Assembly (NCBI GenBank): GCA_014730235.1
Contig: WJIO01000416.1
Coordinates: 1-45,528 of the forward strand
Direction: 5' to 3'
Length of the DNA: 45,528 bases
From: Candidatus Poribacteria bacterium
Lineage (GTDB): Bacteria > Poribacteria > DTPJ01 > WJIO01
Positions 1 to 8,420 of the stretch are shown here, piece after piece; position 1 is the stretch's first letter; every line of letters begins with the position of its first letter. The position numbers and the translations under genes were made by a program. The notes below the pieces were generated by a model that did no database searches, was not told where the DNA came from, and saw only the letters and a list, made by a program, of their open reading frames with translations.

Positions 1-1857
1 ATTCTGGCCTTTATTGTCCTGCCTGTCTCTGCCCAGGAATCCTGGAAATGGAACCTTCCCCGAAATGCAGTTGGAAGACTTGGTAAAGGACATGTAAGTC
101 AGGTGCAGTTTTCACCCAATGGTGAATATCTGGCCATTGGAACAAATATGGGAGTATGGCTGTATGAGGCCGATGGATACACAGAAATAACCATATTTCC
201 CAGCTATGGCGATGAGCTAAAGTCTTTAGCCTTTAGCACCGATAGCAAGCTTATAGCTGCCGGCTTTAAATCCCTTTTATGGGAAGCCGCCATAAGAATA
301 TGGAATACCGATACCACAAGGATAGTCCACAGCTTTTCAGGCTTTGAAAGTGCAGTTACAAGCCTTGCATTTAATCCTGACGGTAAAACCATCGCTTCGG
401 GTTCAGAGGATAACCAGGTTCGACTCTGGAATATCAAGATCGGAAACATGATAAAAAATATTTCCGTCCATAACGATTCGGTAACTTCCCTGTCATATGC
501 ACCTGATGGAAAAGTTCTGGCATCCGGTTCTAAAGACAATACATTTAACCTGTATAATATAACCACCGGAAGCCTGAAAAAAATATTTTGCGGGGAACAA
601 TACCCGGTAGACTACATACACTTCAGCCCTGGTGGCTGGACTTTAACGTCAGTTTCAGCTCCCGTAGATAATCTAATAAAAAAATGGGGTTCCAGCGCAG
701 GTAATCTGGTAAGTGAAACTACCAGACCCGACCACTACATAACATCTGCCGCCTTCAGTCCCAACGGTGTAACCGTTGCCCTGGGATTGGAAAATGGTAA
801 TACTGTTATCCAGAACGTCAATAACGGAGAGGTATTTAGTGAAATCCAATCGTATGATCAAATTGTTTCATCCGTTTCCTTTAAACCCGACGGTATAACC
901 CTGGCAGCAGCATATTATGCCGATGATGTAAAGCTCTGGGATTTCCGCACAGCGGAATTAATAAAATCTTTACCGGAATTTGGATCGGCTGCAACGGTAG
1001 TGGCTTTCAGTCCGGATGGAAACACTCTGGCATCCGGTGGCGTTCATAATATTGTAAAAATATGGGATGTTAAGACAGGTAAAATTATTAAAAGCTTTTT
1101 TGATGAATCCGACTTCACCCACGAGCTAAAGCGTAAAACAGTAATAAACTCTCTTGCATACAGTCCTGATGGAAAAATGCTGGCGGCAGGTACCAGCAAC
1201 AAAAAGGTTAAAATATGGGATATTGAGTCGGGAAATTTAATAAAAACTATCGCTGGTTCTAAATCCGGTGTAGCTTCTGTGGATTTTAGCAATGACAGCA
1301 AAACTATAGCATACGGCTCATACGACGGAAATATAAGGGCTTTTGACCTGGATTTAGACCGGAACATCAGGTTTTACCCCAGCGTGGATTCGGTATACTC
1401 TGTAAAATTTAATCCTGCTGATGAATCCGTAGCCCTGGCCGGGTATAACAAAAATGTGGAAATCTGGGATACTCAACTGGGAAAACGAATTGAAACTTTA
1501 TCAGGCCCAAGGTCATATATAACCTCTGTAGACTTCAATTCCAAAGGCAAGATTGTGGCGGCAAGTTCCTTAAATGGTGAGATAAGGATATGGGATATAA
1601 CAACAGGAGAAACCATGTTTATAATTCCAAACCAGGGCAGAAGCCTTGCCTTCAGCACCGAGGGAAGAATACTGGCCTTCAGCGACAATAGAGGAAAAAT
1701 AAGGCTTCTCGACTGGGAAAATGGTAAATTTCTGGGCACGCTTTCACCTCATGGAGAAGGAATTTCTGACCTGGCCTTCAGCCCAAGGGGTATGATCCTG
1801 GCATCCGGTTCAGAAGGAGGCACTGTGCTTTTGTGGGATATTGCCCAATATAGATAA
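1..1857 (+). CDS. Exported WD40 double-propeller protein (5' end outside window)
   Basis: The reading frame is open from base 1, so the true start lies upstream. The first visible residues, ILAFIVLPVSAQ followed by ESWKW, look like the hydrophobic end and cleavage site of a Sec signal peptide, so the protein is probably periplasmic or secreted. A GTG at 103 is in frame but falls inside the first blade and is not a credible start. I count about 14 WD-type blades ending in motifs such as VRLWNI, VKLWDF, VKIWDV and VLLWDI, enough for two seven-bladed beta-propellers. WD40 propellers are protein-interaction platforms. The histidine kinase gene begins 6 bases after the stop, so the propeller may feed an extracytoplasmic signal to that kinase (inference). 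No catalytic motif is seen. Confidence 0.85.
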   Translation: MLAFIVLPVSAQESWKWNLPRNAVGRLGKGHVSQVQFSPNGEYLAIGTNMGVWLYEADGYTEITIFPSYGDELKSLAFSTDSKLIAAGFKSLLWEAAIRIWNTDTTRIVHSFSGFESAVTSLAFNPDGKTIASGSEDNQVRLWNIKIGNMIKNISVHNDSVTSLSYAPDGKVLASGSKDNTFNLYNITTGSLKKIFCGEQYPVDYIHFSPGGWTLTSVSAPVDNLIKKWGSSAGNLVSETTRPDHYITSAAFSPNGVTVALGLENGNTVIQNVNNGEVFSEIQSYDQIVSSVSFKPDGITLAAAYYADDVKLWDFRTAELIKSLPEFGSAATVVAFSPDGNTLASGGVHNIVKIWDVKTGKIIKSFFDESDFTHELKRKTVINSLAYSPDGKMLAAGTSNKKVKIWDIESGNLIKTIAGSKSGVASVDFSNDSKTIAYGSYDGNIRAFDLDLDRNIRFYPSVDSVYSVKFNPADESVALAGYNKNVEIWDTQLGKRIETLSGPRSYITSVDFNSKGKIVAASSLNGEIRIWDITTGETMFIIPNQGRSLAFSTEGRILAFSDNRGKIRLLDWENGKFLGTLSPHGEGISDLAFSPRGMILASGSEGGTVLLWDIAQYR

Positions 1858-1863
1858 ACTTAT

Positions 1864-3267
1864 ATGTTCAAAAGACTGAATATAAAAACCAAAATTATAC
1901 TACCATATATTCTTATCTTCACTGCAGTCATAGTAATCACCTCTCTGATAACAATAAATATAGTTTATAAGCGAATGGACGAACGCATTGAAGAACAGAT
2001 GGGCCAAATTTCCGAAAATCTTCTGAATATGGGTTTTGTATTTACCGATGATTTTCTCAATAGAATCAAACTCAGAGAAATTCTCGGGGTGGATATAATC
2101 GTATACAACCGGGATGGAACAATTGCCGCCACAACAATTAGTCGGGATATGACACCAACTATTATGACAGTTATAAAAATCCCGGAGATAGATCAGCATT
2201 TCTCTGAAGGTGAAGACGGACAGGTAATCAGGGAAATAACTTATCTTGGACAACCCTATAAAGTCATTTATAAACCCTTATCCTATAATAATCCCGAAAG
2301 CCCTATACTTTGTCTTATATCTTTTATTGGAGATATTGCCCAGGCCAAACGAAGGTCAGCAATAACTATAATACTGGTTGCCCTTTCAGGCATAATTCTG
2401 GTTTGCATTTTAGGCATATGGATAGCCGGAAGTATAACCGCACCTGTTAAACAACTGGTAAAAACCACAGAAAAAGTCGCCGCTGGAGATCTAACGGCAA
2501 AAGCGGAGGTTGATACAAAGGATGAAATAGGACTGTTGGCAAATTCCTTCAATCAAATGACTGCTGAGCTTAAATTGTCCAGAGATAAGCTTATACAGTC
2601 TGAAAAGCTGGCGGCTGTAGGTCAACTGGCAGCCGGGATAGCCCATGACATAAGAAATCCATTGACATCAATGAAAATGATCGTCCAGCTCCTGAAAAGA
2701 CGACTGAAAGACGATTCGGAAAGTCTGAAGCCTTTACAGGCCGTACTTGATGAAATCAGCAGGCTTGAGCTAAGTATAAACGGACTTCTGGATTTTGCAC
2801 GCCCTATGGAGCTTGATCTGAGACCAATGGACATATCAAAAACCATTGAAGACGTGTTAAAATTAACGGAAGCTGATTTAAAGCACAGAAAAATCCATCT
2901 TGTAAAAAACATAAAACCGGAATTACCTCTGGTATTGATGGATGAAAATCGCATAAAACAGGTGTTAATGAATATAATAGTCAATGCCATGCAGTCAATG
3001 TCAGAAAATGGCGAACTAAATGTTTCCTCGGGATACGACAGAGAAAAGGGAGAAGTTTGGGTAAAAATAGCCGACACAGGCACAGGTATGGAGCAGGATG
3101 TTCTGGAACATGTCTATGAACCATTTTTTTCAGCCAGATCCGGCGGCACAGGTCTTGGTCTGGCCAACGTAAAAAAGATGATTGATATGCACAATGGAAA
3201 TATAACTATAAAAAGCAAAATCAACCAGGGAACAAAGGTAAAAATAGCCATTGGGATTGTAACATGA
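1864..3267 (+). CDS. NtrB-like membrane sensor histidine kinase
   Basis: The 467-residue kinase has one transmembrane segment near residues 11-33, an extracytoplasmic sensor of about 130 residues, a second membrane segment near 165-190, and a HAMP linker with the DEIGLLANSFN signature. A HisKA domain with phospho-acceptor H261 in the H-box AHDIRNPLTS follows. The HATPase domain has an N-box (NIIVNAMQSM, near 369), DTGTGM and GGTGLGLANV. The sensor region has no recognised domain. The stop overlaps the start of the next gene (ATGA at 3264), so kinase and regulator are translationally coupled and almost certainly cognate. The short spacing from the WD40 gene makes this a three-gene operon. The ligand is unknown. 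Confidence 0.93.
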   Translation: MFKRLNIKTKIILPYILIFTAVIVITSLITINIVYKRMDERIEEQMGQISENLLNMGFVFTDDFLNRIKLREILGVDIIVYNRDGTIAATTISRDMTPTIMTVIKIPEIDQHFSEGEDGQVIREITYLGQPYKVIYKPLSYNNPESPILCLISFIGDIAQAKRRSAITIILVALSGIILVCILGIWIAGSITAPVKQLVKTTEKVAAGDLTAKAEVDTKDEIGLLANSFNQMTAELKLSRDKLIQSEKLAAVGQLAAGIAHDIRNPLTSMKMIVQLLKRRLKDDSESLKPLQAVLDEISRLELSINGLLDFARPMELDLRPMDISKTIEDVLKLTEADLKHRKIHLVKNIKPELPLVLMDENRIKQVLMNIIVNAMQSMSENGELNVSSGYDREKGEVWVKIADTGTGMEQDVLEHVYEPFFSARSGGTGLGLANVKKMIDMHNGNITIKSKINQGTKVKIAIGIVT

Positions 3268-4655
3268 GTAAAATACTGGTAGTTGATGACGAGGAAAAAG
3301 TATGCTGGGCCTTTGAGCAGTTTCTTAGAGAAGAAGGTCATGAACCGTTAATAGCCAGCAGTGGTCAGGAAGCCCTGGATAAGATGGCTTCGGAAAAACC
3401 AGACCTGGTTATAATGGATATCCGTATGCCCGGAAAGCTTAATGGCATCCAGGCCTTGACCGAGATGAAAAAGCTGGATCCTGACGTATATGTCATTATA
3501 ATGACAGCCTACGGCAGTATGCAGACCACCATCGAAGCCATGCAGGCCGGTGCTTATGACTTCATTGTAAAGCCTATAGATTTGGATCAGGTAGGCGTGG
3601 TAATCCAGAAAGCCATAAAATCTCAGGAAAAAAGCCGGGAACTGGATTTATTGCGCTCAGAGGTTATGGGAAAATACCAGAAGGATAATCTTATCGGCAA
3701 AACCCCCCAGATGCAGGAAATATACAAAACCATAGGGAATCTCACAACAAATGATGTTACTGTGCTAATCGAAGGTGAAACCGGCGTGGGTAAGGAACTG
3801 GTAGCCAAAGCTATCCATTATAACAGTATCAGAAAAGATAAACCCTTTGTTCCGGTAAATTGCGCCGCCCTCACCGAATCCCTGCTGGAAAGCGAGTTGT
3901 TCGGCCATGAAAAGGGATCATTTACCGGCGCTGTAACTCGAAAGCCGGGGAAGTTTGAAATAGTTAAAGACGGAACATTATTCCTTGACGAAATCGGTGA
4001 TATTTCCCATAACATGCAGATGAAGCTCCTTCGGGTGCTGGACAATAGAACATTTGAAAGGGTGGGAAGCAATGAACATCTGAAAATGCGAGCACGTATT
4101 ATAGCCGCTACCAACAAAAATATGGCAAAATCCGTAAATTCAGGACAGTTCAGAAAAGACCTTTATTACCGATTACGGGTAGTTTCCATCCAGATCCCCC
4201 CCCTGAGAAAGCGAAAAGAAGACCTACCTCTCCTCGTCAGGCATTTCCTATCCAATATAAACGAAGAACTTGGCAGAAATATAAAGGGCGTTGATCCCCG
4301 GGTTATGGAATTAATGATGGCCTATGACTGGCCCGGTAATGTCCGGGAGCTTGAAAATCTGATAAAAAGCGCAGCCGTCTTATGCAGGAGTGATATAATA
4401 CTTCCAGAACATCTCCCATCAAAAATAGCCCAAAGCAAAAAGGAATCAGAATTCAACGAGTTGGAAGAAATTCTCAAAAGTGTGCTAAAAGAAACACTGG
4501 ATTCAGGCTCAGACACACCATACAGCGACATAACAGAATATGTAGAAAAAATACTGGTGGAAGAAACATTAAATGAATTTGACGGAAATCAGGTTAAAGC
4601 TGCCGAAAAACTGGGTATCAGCCGTACTACCCTACGAAAAAAAATGAAGGAATAA
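3264..4655 (+). CDS. NtrC-like sigma-54-dependent response regulator
   Basis: The 463-residue regulator has a receiver domain with phospho-acceptor D52 (VIMDIRMP), then a sigma-54 activator AAA+ domain with Walker A GETGVGKE (near 171), the sigma-54 contact loop, Walker B (LFLDEIGD, near 242) and the R-finger region. It ends in a Fis-type helix-turn-helix (QVKAAEKLGISRTTLRKK). The contact loop reads GSFTGA instead of the usual GAFTGA. The family hydrolyses ATP to remodel the sigma-54 RNA polymerase closed complex. It overlaps the upstream kinase gene by 4 bases. I found no convincing GG-N10-GC sigma-54 promoter in the nearby gaps, so its targets may lie elsewhere. Confidence 0.94.
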   Translation: MSKILVVDDEEKVCWAFEQFLREEGHEPLIASSGQEALDKMASEKPDLVIMDIRMPGKLNGIQALTEMKKLDPDVYVIIMTAYGSMQTTIEAMQAGAYDFIVKPIDLDQVGVVIQKAIKSQEKSRELDLLRSEVMGKYQKDNLIGKTPQMQEIYKTIGNLTTNDVTVLIEGETGVGKELVAKAIHYNSIRKDKPFVPVNCAALTESLLESELFGHEKGSFTGAVTRKPGKFEIVKDGTLFLDEIGDISHNMQMKLLRVLDNRTFERVGSNEHLKMRARIIAATNKNMAKSVNSGQFRKDLYYRLRVVSIQIPPLRKRKEDLPLLVRHFLSNINEELGRNIKGVDPRVMELMMAYDWPGNVRELENLIKSAAVLCRSDIILPEHLPSKIAQSKKESEFNELEEILKSVLKETLDSGSDTPYSDITEYVEKILVEETLNEFDGNQVKAAEKLGISRTTLRKKMKE

Positions 4656-4763
4656 GTCATAGTTTGATAACAAATTTACTTTTTTATAGGCATTGAGCCT
4701 TGACAAGGTGTATCATCTGTTATAAAATACTCGATATTAAACGCGTTTTTTATTGTTTTTATT

Positions 4764-4965
4764 GTAATCGTTAAAAAATGTGGTTCTTTCGGGTTTAGTG
4801 TGGTAAAGATAAGAAACTTTTTATGCTGTCATTCCCGCGAAAGCAGGAATCCAGTAGTTCCACATAAAGACCGGATTCCTGCTTTCGCGGGAATGACAAA
4901 TTTTGTAATATACCATCATTATAAAGGTATTTTATAAACACATTTTTCATTTTTTTTACGATTAC
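4764..4965. repeat. Dispersed palindromic element, copy 1 (long core, mixed arms)
   Basis: This fills most of the 360-base gap after the regulator gene. The outer ends are the inverted repeat of arm family 2 (left GTAATCGTTAAAAAATG, mirrored at the right). The left side also carries a family 1 arm (GGTTCTTTCGGGTTTAGTG). The core is the long form: a GTCATTCC(C/T)GC hairpin on each side of a spacer, so the whole core is itself an inverted repeat from about 4831 to 4900. Apart from a Shine-Dalgarno site for the next gene, nothing else was seen in the gap. Confidence 0.8.
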
Positions 4966-5016
4966 TTTTATTGAAAATTACTTATTATTCATAAAAAGCA
5001 GGAAGGAGCTTTTTGT

Positions 5017-5655
5017 TTGATTGGTAAAAAAGTGAAACTTCTTATAACTGTAATTGTCATAACCATGATGCTTGCATCATTGGCAGCGGCGGATATTGCG
5101 GTTATATTCGACGAAGACGAAAACGACGAAGCTGGCGATGGTGATTTTGCCAATGTTTTTCCTAATCACGACGCAGGTAGTACCGTTACTGTAACCGACG
5201 ATGATTCTATATCTGGTAGATTCTCAGTATTTTGCACACCGTCTCAGTCATACAATAACGCTATTGCTGGGTGGGCATATCCCATAAGCAATGACGATTA
5301 TCGCTATATAACTTTTGCATGGCGAAAAGACGGTGGAACTGGTATAATGATACAACTTGCTTTTGATACCACATGGGCTTATAGATATTTTAGTGGTGTC
5401 AATGTAACAAATTGGCCGGGAATACAACTTGAAAACGATATTCCAGAAGACTGGATGGTTTATACCCGCGACCTTGTGGAAGATTTTGGAGCCAACTGGA
5501 ATCTAACAGGAGTAGCTTTAACCCCTTGGGATGGAGTTGGTGGTTACTATGATCATATAATACTCCATACCGATGAAGATGAAGGTAAAATTGGTCAATT
5601 TGCGGTAGAATTTAGTGGTAAATTAACCACAACATGGGGGAAAATTAAACATTAG
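5017..5655 (+). CDS. Secreted beta-sandwich-like protein with LTTTWG tail, paralogue A
   Basis: The 212-residue product starts at TTG 5017, placed by the AAGGAG site about 8 bases upstream. A Sec signal peptide (basic start, LLITVIVITMMLASLAAA) is followed by one compact domain. The segment RKDGGTGIMIQLAFDTTWAYRYF...WPGIQLE...EDWMVYTRDLVEDFG...LTGVALTPWDG resembles, from memory, a carbohydrate-binding-like module appended to large planctomycete and verrucomicrobial secreted proteins; here it stands alone. The C-terminus ends KLTTTWGKIKH, a tail shared with the next two genes. It is a tandem paralogue of the following gene, 70 bases away. Function is unknown; glycan binding is a guess. Confidence 0.85.
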   Translation: MIGKKVKLLITVIVITMMLASLAAADIAVIFDEDENDEAGDGDFANVFPNHDAGSTVTVTDDDSISGRFSVFCTPSQSYNNAIAGWAYPISNDDYRYITFAWRKDGGTGIMIQLAFDTTWAYRYFSGVNVTNWPGIQLENDIPEDWMVYTRDLVEDFGANWNLTGVALTPWDGVGGYYDHIILHTDEDEGKIGQFAVEFSGKLTTTWGKIKH

Positions 5656-5725
5656 TTACAAAACAATCGTTACAGAATAAACGATTGTAATTCAACAATT
5701 TATTAAAACCTCAAGGAGGATGTAA

Positions 5726-6337
5726 GTGAAAATATTTTTAAGTACGCTGATTATAACTCTGTTAGTCATTTGCCCTATGGCCTTTGCTGATATGGTAGTC
5801 TTATTTGACGAAAATACCGCATCAGAAGCCGGAGGCGGCGATTTTCCCGCTTTATTCCCCAATCATGATGCAGACAGTGTGGTAGAGATTTCAGAAACCG
5901 AAAGCTTTGCCGGAAGCGTATCTGTTTTAGCTACACCATCCCAGTCATATAATAATATCATTGAGGGATGGGAATTTCCCGTTGATGATTACCCATATCT
6001 GACATTTGCATGGAAAAAAGACGGCGGTACCGGGATAATGGTACAGTTTGCTTTTGACACTACCTGGGCTTACAGATACTACAGCGGCGTCAACGTTACA
6101 GATTGGCCAGGAATTCAACTGGAAGATACTATTCCAGAAGACTGGATGATGTATACCCGAAATCTGGTTGATGATTTTGGCGGCGGATGGAATCTTACAG
6201 GTATAGCATTAACTCCGTGGGATGGTGAAGCAGGCTATTACGATTTCATGATACTTCACAGCGATCCTGAACCACCCACAGCCGTTGAAGCTGAGGACAA
6301 GTTGACCACAACATGGGGTAAGATGAAGAGTAATTAA
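5726..6337 (+). CDS. Secreted beta-sandwich-like protein with LTTTWG tail, paralogue B
   Basis: The 203-residue product starts at GTG 5726 behind an AAGGAGGA site. It has a Sec signal peptide (LIITLLVICPMAFA, then D) and the same domain as the upstream gene, with nearly identical core segments (GGTGIM, FDTTWAYRYYSGVNVT, WPGIQLE, PEDWM, LTPWDG). The N-terminal segments (FDE, NHDA) also match, so the two arose by tandem duplication. It ends KLTTTWGKMKSN. A hairpin with a T-run at 6363-6402 terminates the pair, which probably forms one transcript. Function is unknown; secreted or surface display is inferred from the signal peptide and the shared tail. Confidence 0.85.
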   Translation: MKIFLSTLIITLLVICPMAFADMVVLFDENTASEAGGGDFPALFPNHDADSVVEISETESFAGSVSVLATPSQSYNNIIEGWEFPVDDYPYLTFAWKKDGGTGIMVQFAFDTTWAYRYYSGVNVTDWPGIQLEDTIPEDWMMYTRNLVDDFGGGWNLTGIALTPWDGEAGYYDFMILHSDPEPPTAVEAEDKLTTTWGKMKSN

Positions 6338-6362
6338 TATTTAACTCTCATCCTGATTCTTT

Positions 6363-6402
6363 AAAAAGGCCTGTTGGGATTTTGCCTCAATGGGCCTTTT
6401 TT
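6363..6402 (+). terminator. Intrinsic terminator after the paralogue pair
   Basis: AAAAGGCC pairs with GGCCTTTT across a loop that contains a further partial pairing, and the second arm runs into a T-tract. It lies 25 bases after the paralogue B stop codon. Confidence 0.75.
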
Positions 6403-6545
6403 CTGGCAAGCAATGACACACATATGTCACATCTTCAATTTATAATTTTAAAGTATAATTATGCAAACAGATTAATTTGATAATGGAATTAGGGATTAAG
6501 TGGCTTAAAATTGTCGAGTTAATTAAAATCATAACACGTTTATTT

Positions 6546-6665
6546 GGTTCTTCCGGTTTTAGTGTGATTATAATCGAAAATTCTCTCAGCTTGTCATTCC
6601 TGCTTTCGCAGGAATGACAGCATAAGAAAGTTCCTTATATTTACCACACTGAACCCTGAAAAGCC
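6546..6665. repeat. Dispersed palindromic element, copy 2 (family 1 arms, short core)
   Basis: About 120 bases with both family 1 ends in inverted orientation: left GGTTCTTCCGGTTTTAGTGTG, right mirrored as CACACTGAACCCTGAAAAGCC. The middle is an 11-bp stem (GTCATTCCTGC) with a TTTC loop. Left and right inner arms differ (ATAATCGAAAATTCTCTCA versus the mirror of TAAGGAACTTTCTTATGC). It occupies the gap before the 6723 gene and no other feature is visible there. Confidence 0.82.
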
Positions 6666-6722
6666 GTTTATTTTAATTCCGTGACTTAACATAATTAAAT
6701 ACTTTAACCGGGAGGGAAAAAG

Positions 6723-7973
6723 ATGTTTAGGAAGGTCGCTATTTTAACGCTATCAGTTCTGATAGCTGTTTCTTTGTGTTCAGGCTTGTCAGCTCAGGAA
6801 TGGTATGAGATGCGGGAACCTGAAGGTTCACCGTTAATAAATATACCAAAAGCGGACAGAGCCTTGTTGGATGCCCTATATATCAGCGTAATGTTTATAA
6901 CTGCGGAAGATCTGGCCATGATATCACCCATCTATAACGCCCTGGACACGCTGCCGGGAATAGATGTTCGCACATGGTTTGATTCTTCAGCCGGTACTCC
7001 GGATATGGCCACATTACTGGAACATGATGTGGTTATTGTATGGGCAAGTGGAGACATAGCCGATACAGACACCCTTGGTGATGCCCTGGCCTACTATGCC
7101 GATCTGGGCGGCGGTGTAATAGTAGCCAGTCCTTCAAGATTTCCAGGTATAGCCATAGGTGGCAGATTTATGGATGATGGATACGATCCACTGATGAATG
7201 GTTCTGGCCCCCTGGGTGGCGATGTTCTGGGAGCCAACGATCTCCATAATATTATGTCAATCCCCTATGCAATCACAGCTATCTGGGGTGATGGAAGGGA
7301 AGAAACAGAACTCCGGGCCGGCGCTGATCTGGTGGCATGGTGGAGCGATGGTAATCCAATGGTGGCCACAAAGGGTAACGTAGTAGGAATTACCCTTTAC
7401 CTGGGAGATGAAGCCGGCACATGGTGGGATGGTCATGTTCCTCAACTCCTGGCCAACATCTGTAATTGGCTGGTGGGAAATACATCAGTAGCCTGGACTT
7501 TTGTTTATGCCGATATGTTCGCCGACACAGGTTCAGGAACAGCAGTACCGCTGCTAAGACATTATCGCGACACTGTTTTGATCAATGATGTAGATGGCGA
7601 AACCCTCGTTGGTGAACTTTACGAAGATCATTCAGAGGAATTAGCCCGTATACTTATGAAACATCCCTGGTTAAGACATCGCTGTGCCATAATGATAGCA
7701 AAGCATCTGAAAGATATTCATGATGTACTGGAAGGTGGTCAGATGCGCCTGACAAAGCATCAACTCTGGCAGATTCTCTGGTTATTAAGAGATATATCCA
7801 GATATGCAAGCCCGGAATTCAGGGCTTATATCAGAGATGTCCAGATAACTATGCTTGATAAAGATCAAATGCTGGATTTTGGCGTTATTGTTTCTGATCG
7901 TTTATTCTTTGCGCCCAAGAAACCTGCAAACAATCTGACTACAAGCTGGGGCGCAATAAGAAAAAATCATTAA
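6723..7973 (+). CDS. Secreted protein with GATase-like N-terminal domain and LTTSWG tail
   Basis: The 416-residue product starts at ATG behind GGGAGGG. A Sec signal peptide (VAILTLSVLIAVSLCSGLSA, then QEW) precedes a region (about 50-250) that looks like a class I glutamine-amidotransferase-like fold: strands around VMFITAED, DVVIVWASGD, GGGVIVASPSRF and VVGITLYLGDE. No Cys-His-Glu triad is evident, so it is probably non-catalytic. The C-terminal half (270-400) is helical and charged, with no recognised domain. The protein ends NNLTTSWGAIRKNH, the same tail as the two preceding secreted proteins, although the rest is unrelated to them. This argues that the tail is a sorting or processing signal, not part of one fold. 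A terminator follows at 8011. Confidence 0.8.
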   Translation: MFRKVAILTLSVLIAVSLCSGLSAQEWYEMREPEGSPLINIPKADRALLDALYISVMFITAEDLAMISPIYNALDTLPGIDVRTWFDSSAGTPDMATLLEHDVVIVWASGDIADTDTLGDALAYYADLGGGVIVASPSRFPGIAIGGRFMDDGYDPLMNGSGPLGGDVLGANDLHNIMSIPYAITAIWGDGREETELRAGADLVAWWSDGNPMVATKGNVVGITLYLGDEAGTWWDGHVPQLLANICNWLVGNTSVAWTFVYADMFADTGSGTAVPLLRHYRDTVLINDVDGETLVGELYEDHSEELARILMKHPWLRHRCAIMIAKHLKDIHDVLEGGQMRLTKHQLWQILWLLRDISRYASPEFRAYIRDVQITMLDKDQMLDFGVIVSDRLFFAPKKPANNLTTSWGAIRKNH

Positions 7974-8001
7974 TCCTGTAGTAAGTAATACTGAATCATA
8001 A

Positions 8002-8127
8002 TTAATAAAGGGACGCATTTTTAATGCGTCCTTTTTTCTTACTATTTATTCCACCCCATGTTACAGAATGTTTATCCCTCCCGTCAACACTCGTAGTAAC
8101 CTCCTCTCCAAACATAAATTTATGTCC
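8002..8127 (-). pseudogene. Possible fossil 3' end of a gene with a TWG tail
   Basis: On the minus strand a 41-codon open frame contains VDGRDKHSVTWGGINSK (about 8088-8040). This resembles the tail of the secreted proteins nearby (VEAEDKLTTTWGKMKSN): V, D, K, T, W, G and S fall at matching positions. The frame then runs through the terminator hairpin of the neighbouring gene and has no Shine-Dalgarno site, so it is unlikely to be an intact gene. It may be the decayed end of a lost paralogue. Coincidence cannot be excluded. Confidence 0.25.
8011..8037 (+). terminator. Intrinsic terminator after the 6723 gene
   Basis: A perfect 9-bp stem (GGACGCATT pairing with AATGCGTCC, 3-base loop) is followed by six T, 38 bases after the stop codon at 7971-7973. 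Confidence 0.9.
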
Positions 8128-8136
8128 ATGAAAACT

Positions 8137-8254
8137 TTGGCTCTTCCGGCCTGAGTATGATAATAATTTGAAAATTTTCTCAACCTGTCATTCCTGCGAA
8201 AGCAGGAATGACAGCATAAAGAAGTTTCTTATCTTTATCACAATAAATTGAAAC
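8137..8254. repeat. Dispersed palindromic element, copy 3 (family 1 arms, short core)
   Basis: The left end GGCTCTTCCGG and the inner arm ATTTGAAAATTTTCTCAACCT lead into the 11-bp GTCATTCCTGC hairpin (GAAA loop). The right arm (AGCATAAAGAAGTTTCTTATC) degrades towards its outer end. It lies in the 640-base gap before the citrate-synthase-like gene, which also holds a terminator, a second repeat type (8273-8316), a promoter and a leader. Confidence 0.8.
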
Positions 8255-8272
8255 AGGTTCGTCAATACCACT

Positions 8273-8316
8273 AGGCATAAATTTTACAATCCTGTGTCAT
8301 TGCAAGGAACAGGGTG
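8273..8316. repeat. Second dispersed repeat type, copy a
   Basis: The segment beginning GCATAAATTTTACAATCCTG and continuing through GTCATTGCAAGGA to GGTGAC matches, in inverted orientation, the segment at 32524-32568 with scattered substitutions. The GTCATTGC-AAGGA core resembles short repeats common in environmental bacterial genomes (from memory). Confidence 0.5.
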
Positions 8317-8391
8317 ACATGTATAGTAAGTTTTTGACCTGTTCAAAAACCTTCACGGAAGAAATTTATGCTCGGACCCAAAACTAAAAGC

Positions 8392-8420
8392 TTGAATATA
8401 TGCCCTTGTAATGCTATAAT
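8392..8420 (+). promoter_or_regulatory. Sigma-70-type promoter of the citrate-synthase-like gene
   Basis: TTGAAT (8392-8397), a 17-base spacer and a perfect TATAAT (8415-8420). Transcription from about 8427 would give a leader of nearly 190 bases. The leader holds a pairing ACTCAG (8423-8428)/CTGAGT (8459-8464) at its very start and a 9-base long-range pairing TCCGAAAAT (from about 8473)/ATTTTCGGA just before the ribosome binding site. Confidence 0.55.

Noticed and set aside
103-1857. GTG 103 as the start of the WD40 gene
   Set aside because: The frame is open to base 1 and encodes a signal-peptide end and the beginning of the first blade upstream of it.
4757-4975. TTTTATTG on both sides of element copy 1 as a target-site duplication
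   Set aside because: The same sequence also precedes copy 10 at 32367, so it is more likely part of an extended element end.
4656-5016. Sigma-54 promoter near GGCATTGAGCCTTGAC (about 4689)
   Set aside because: The GG and GC elements are not 10 bases apart, so it fails the basic rule for the -24/-12 promoter.
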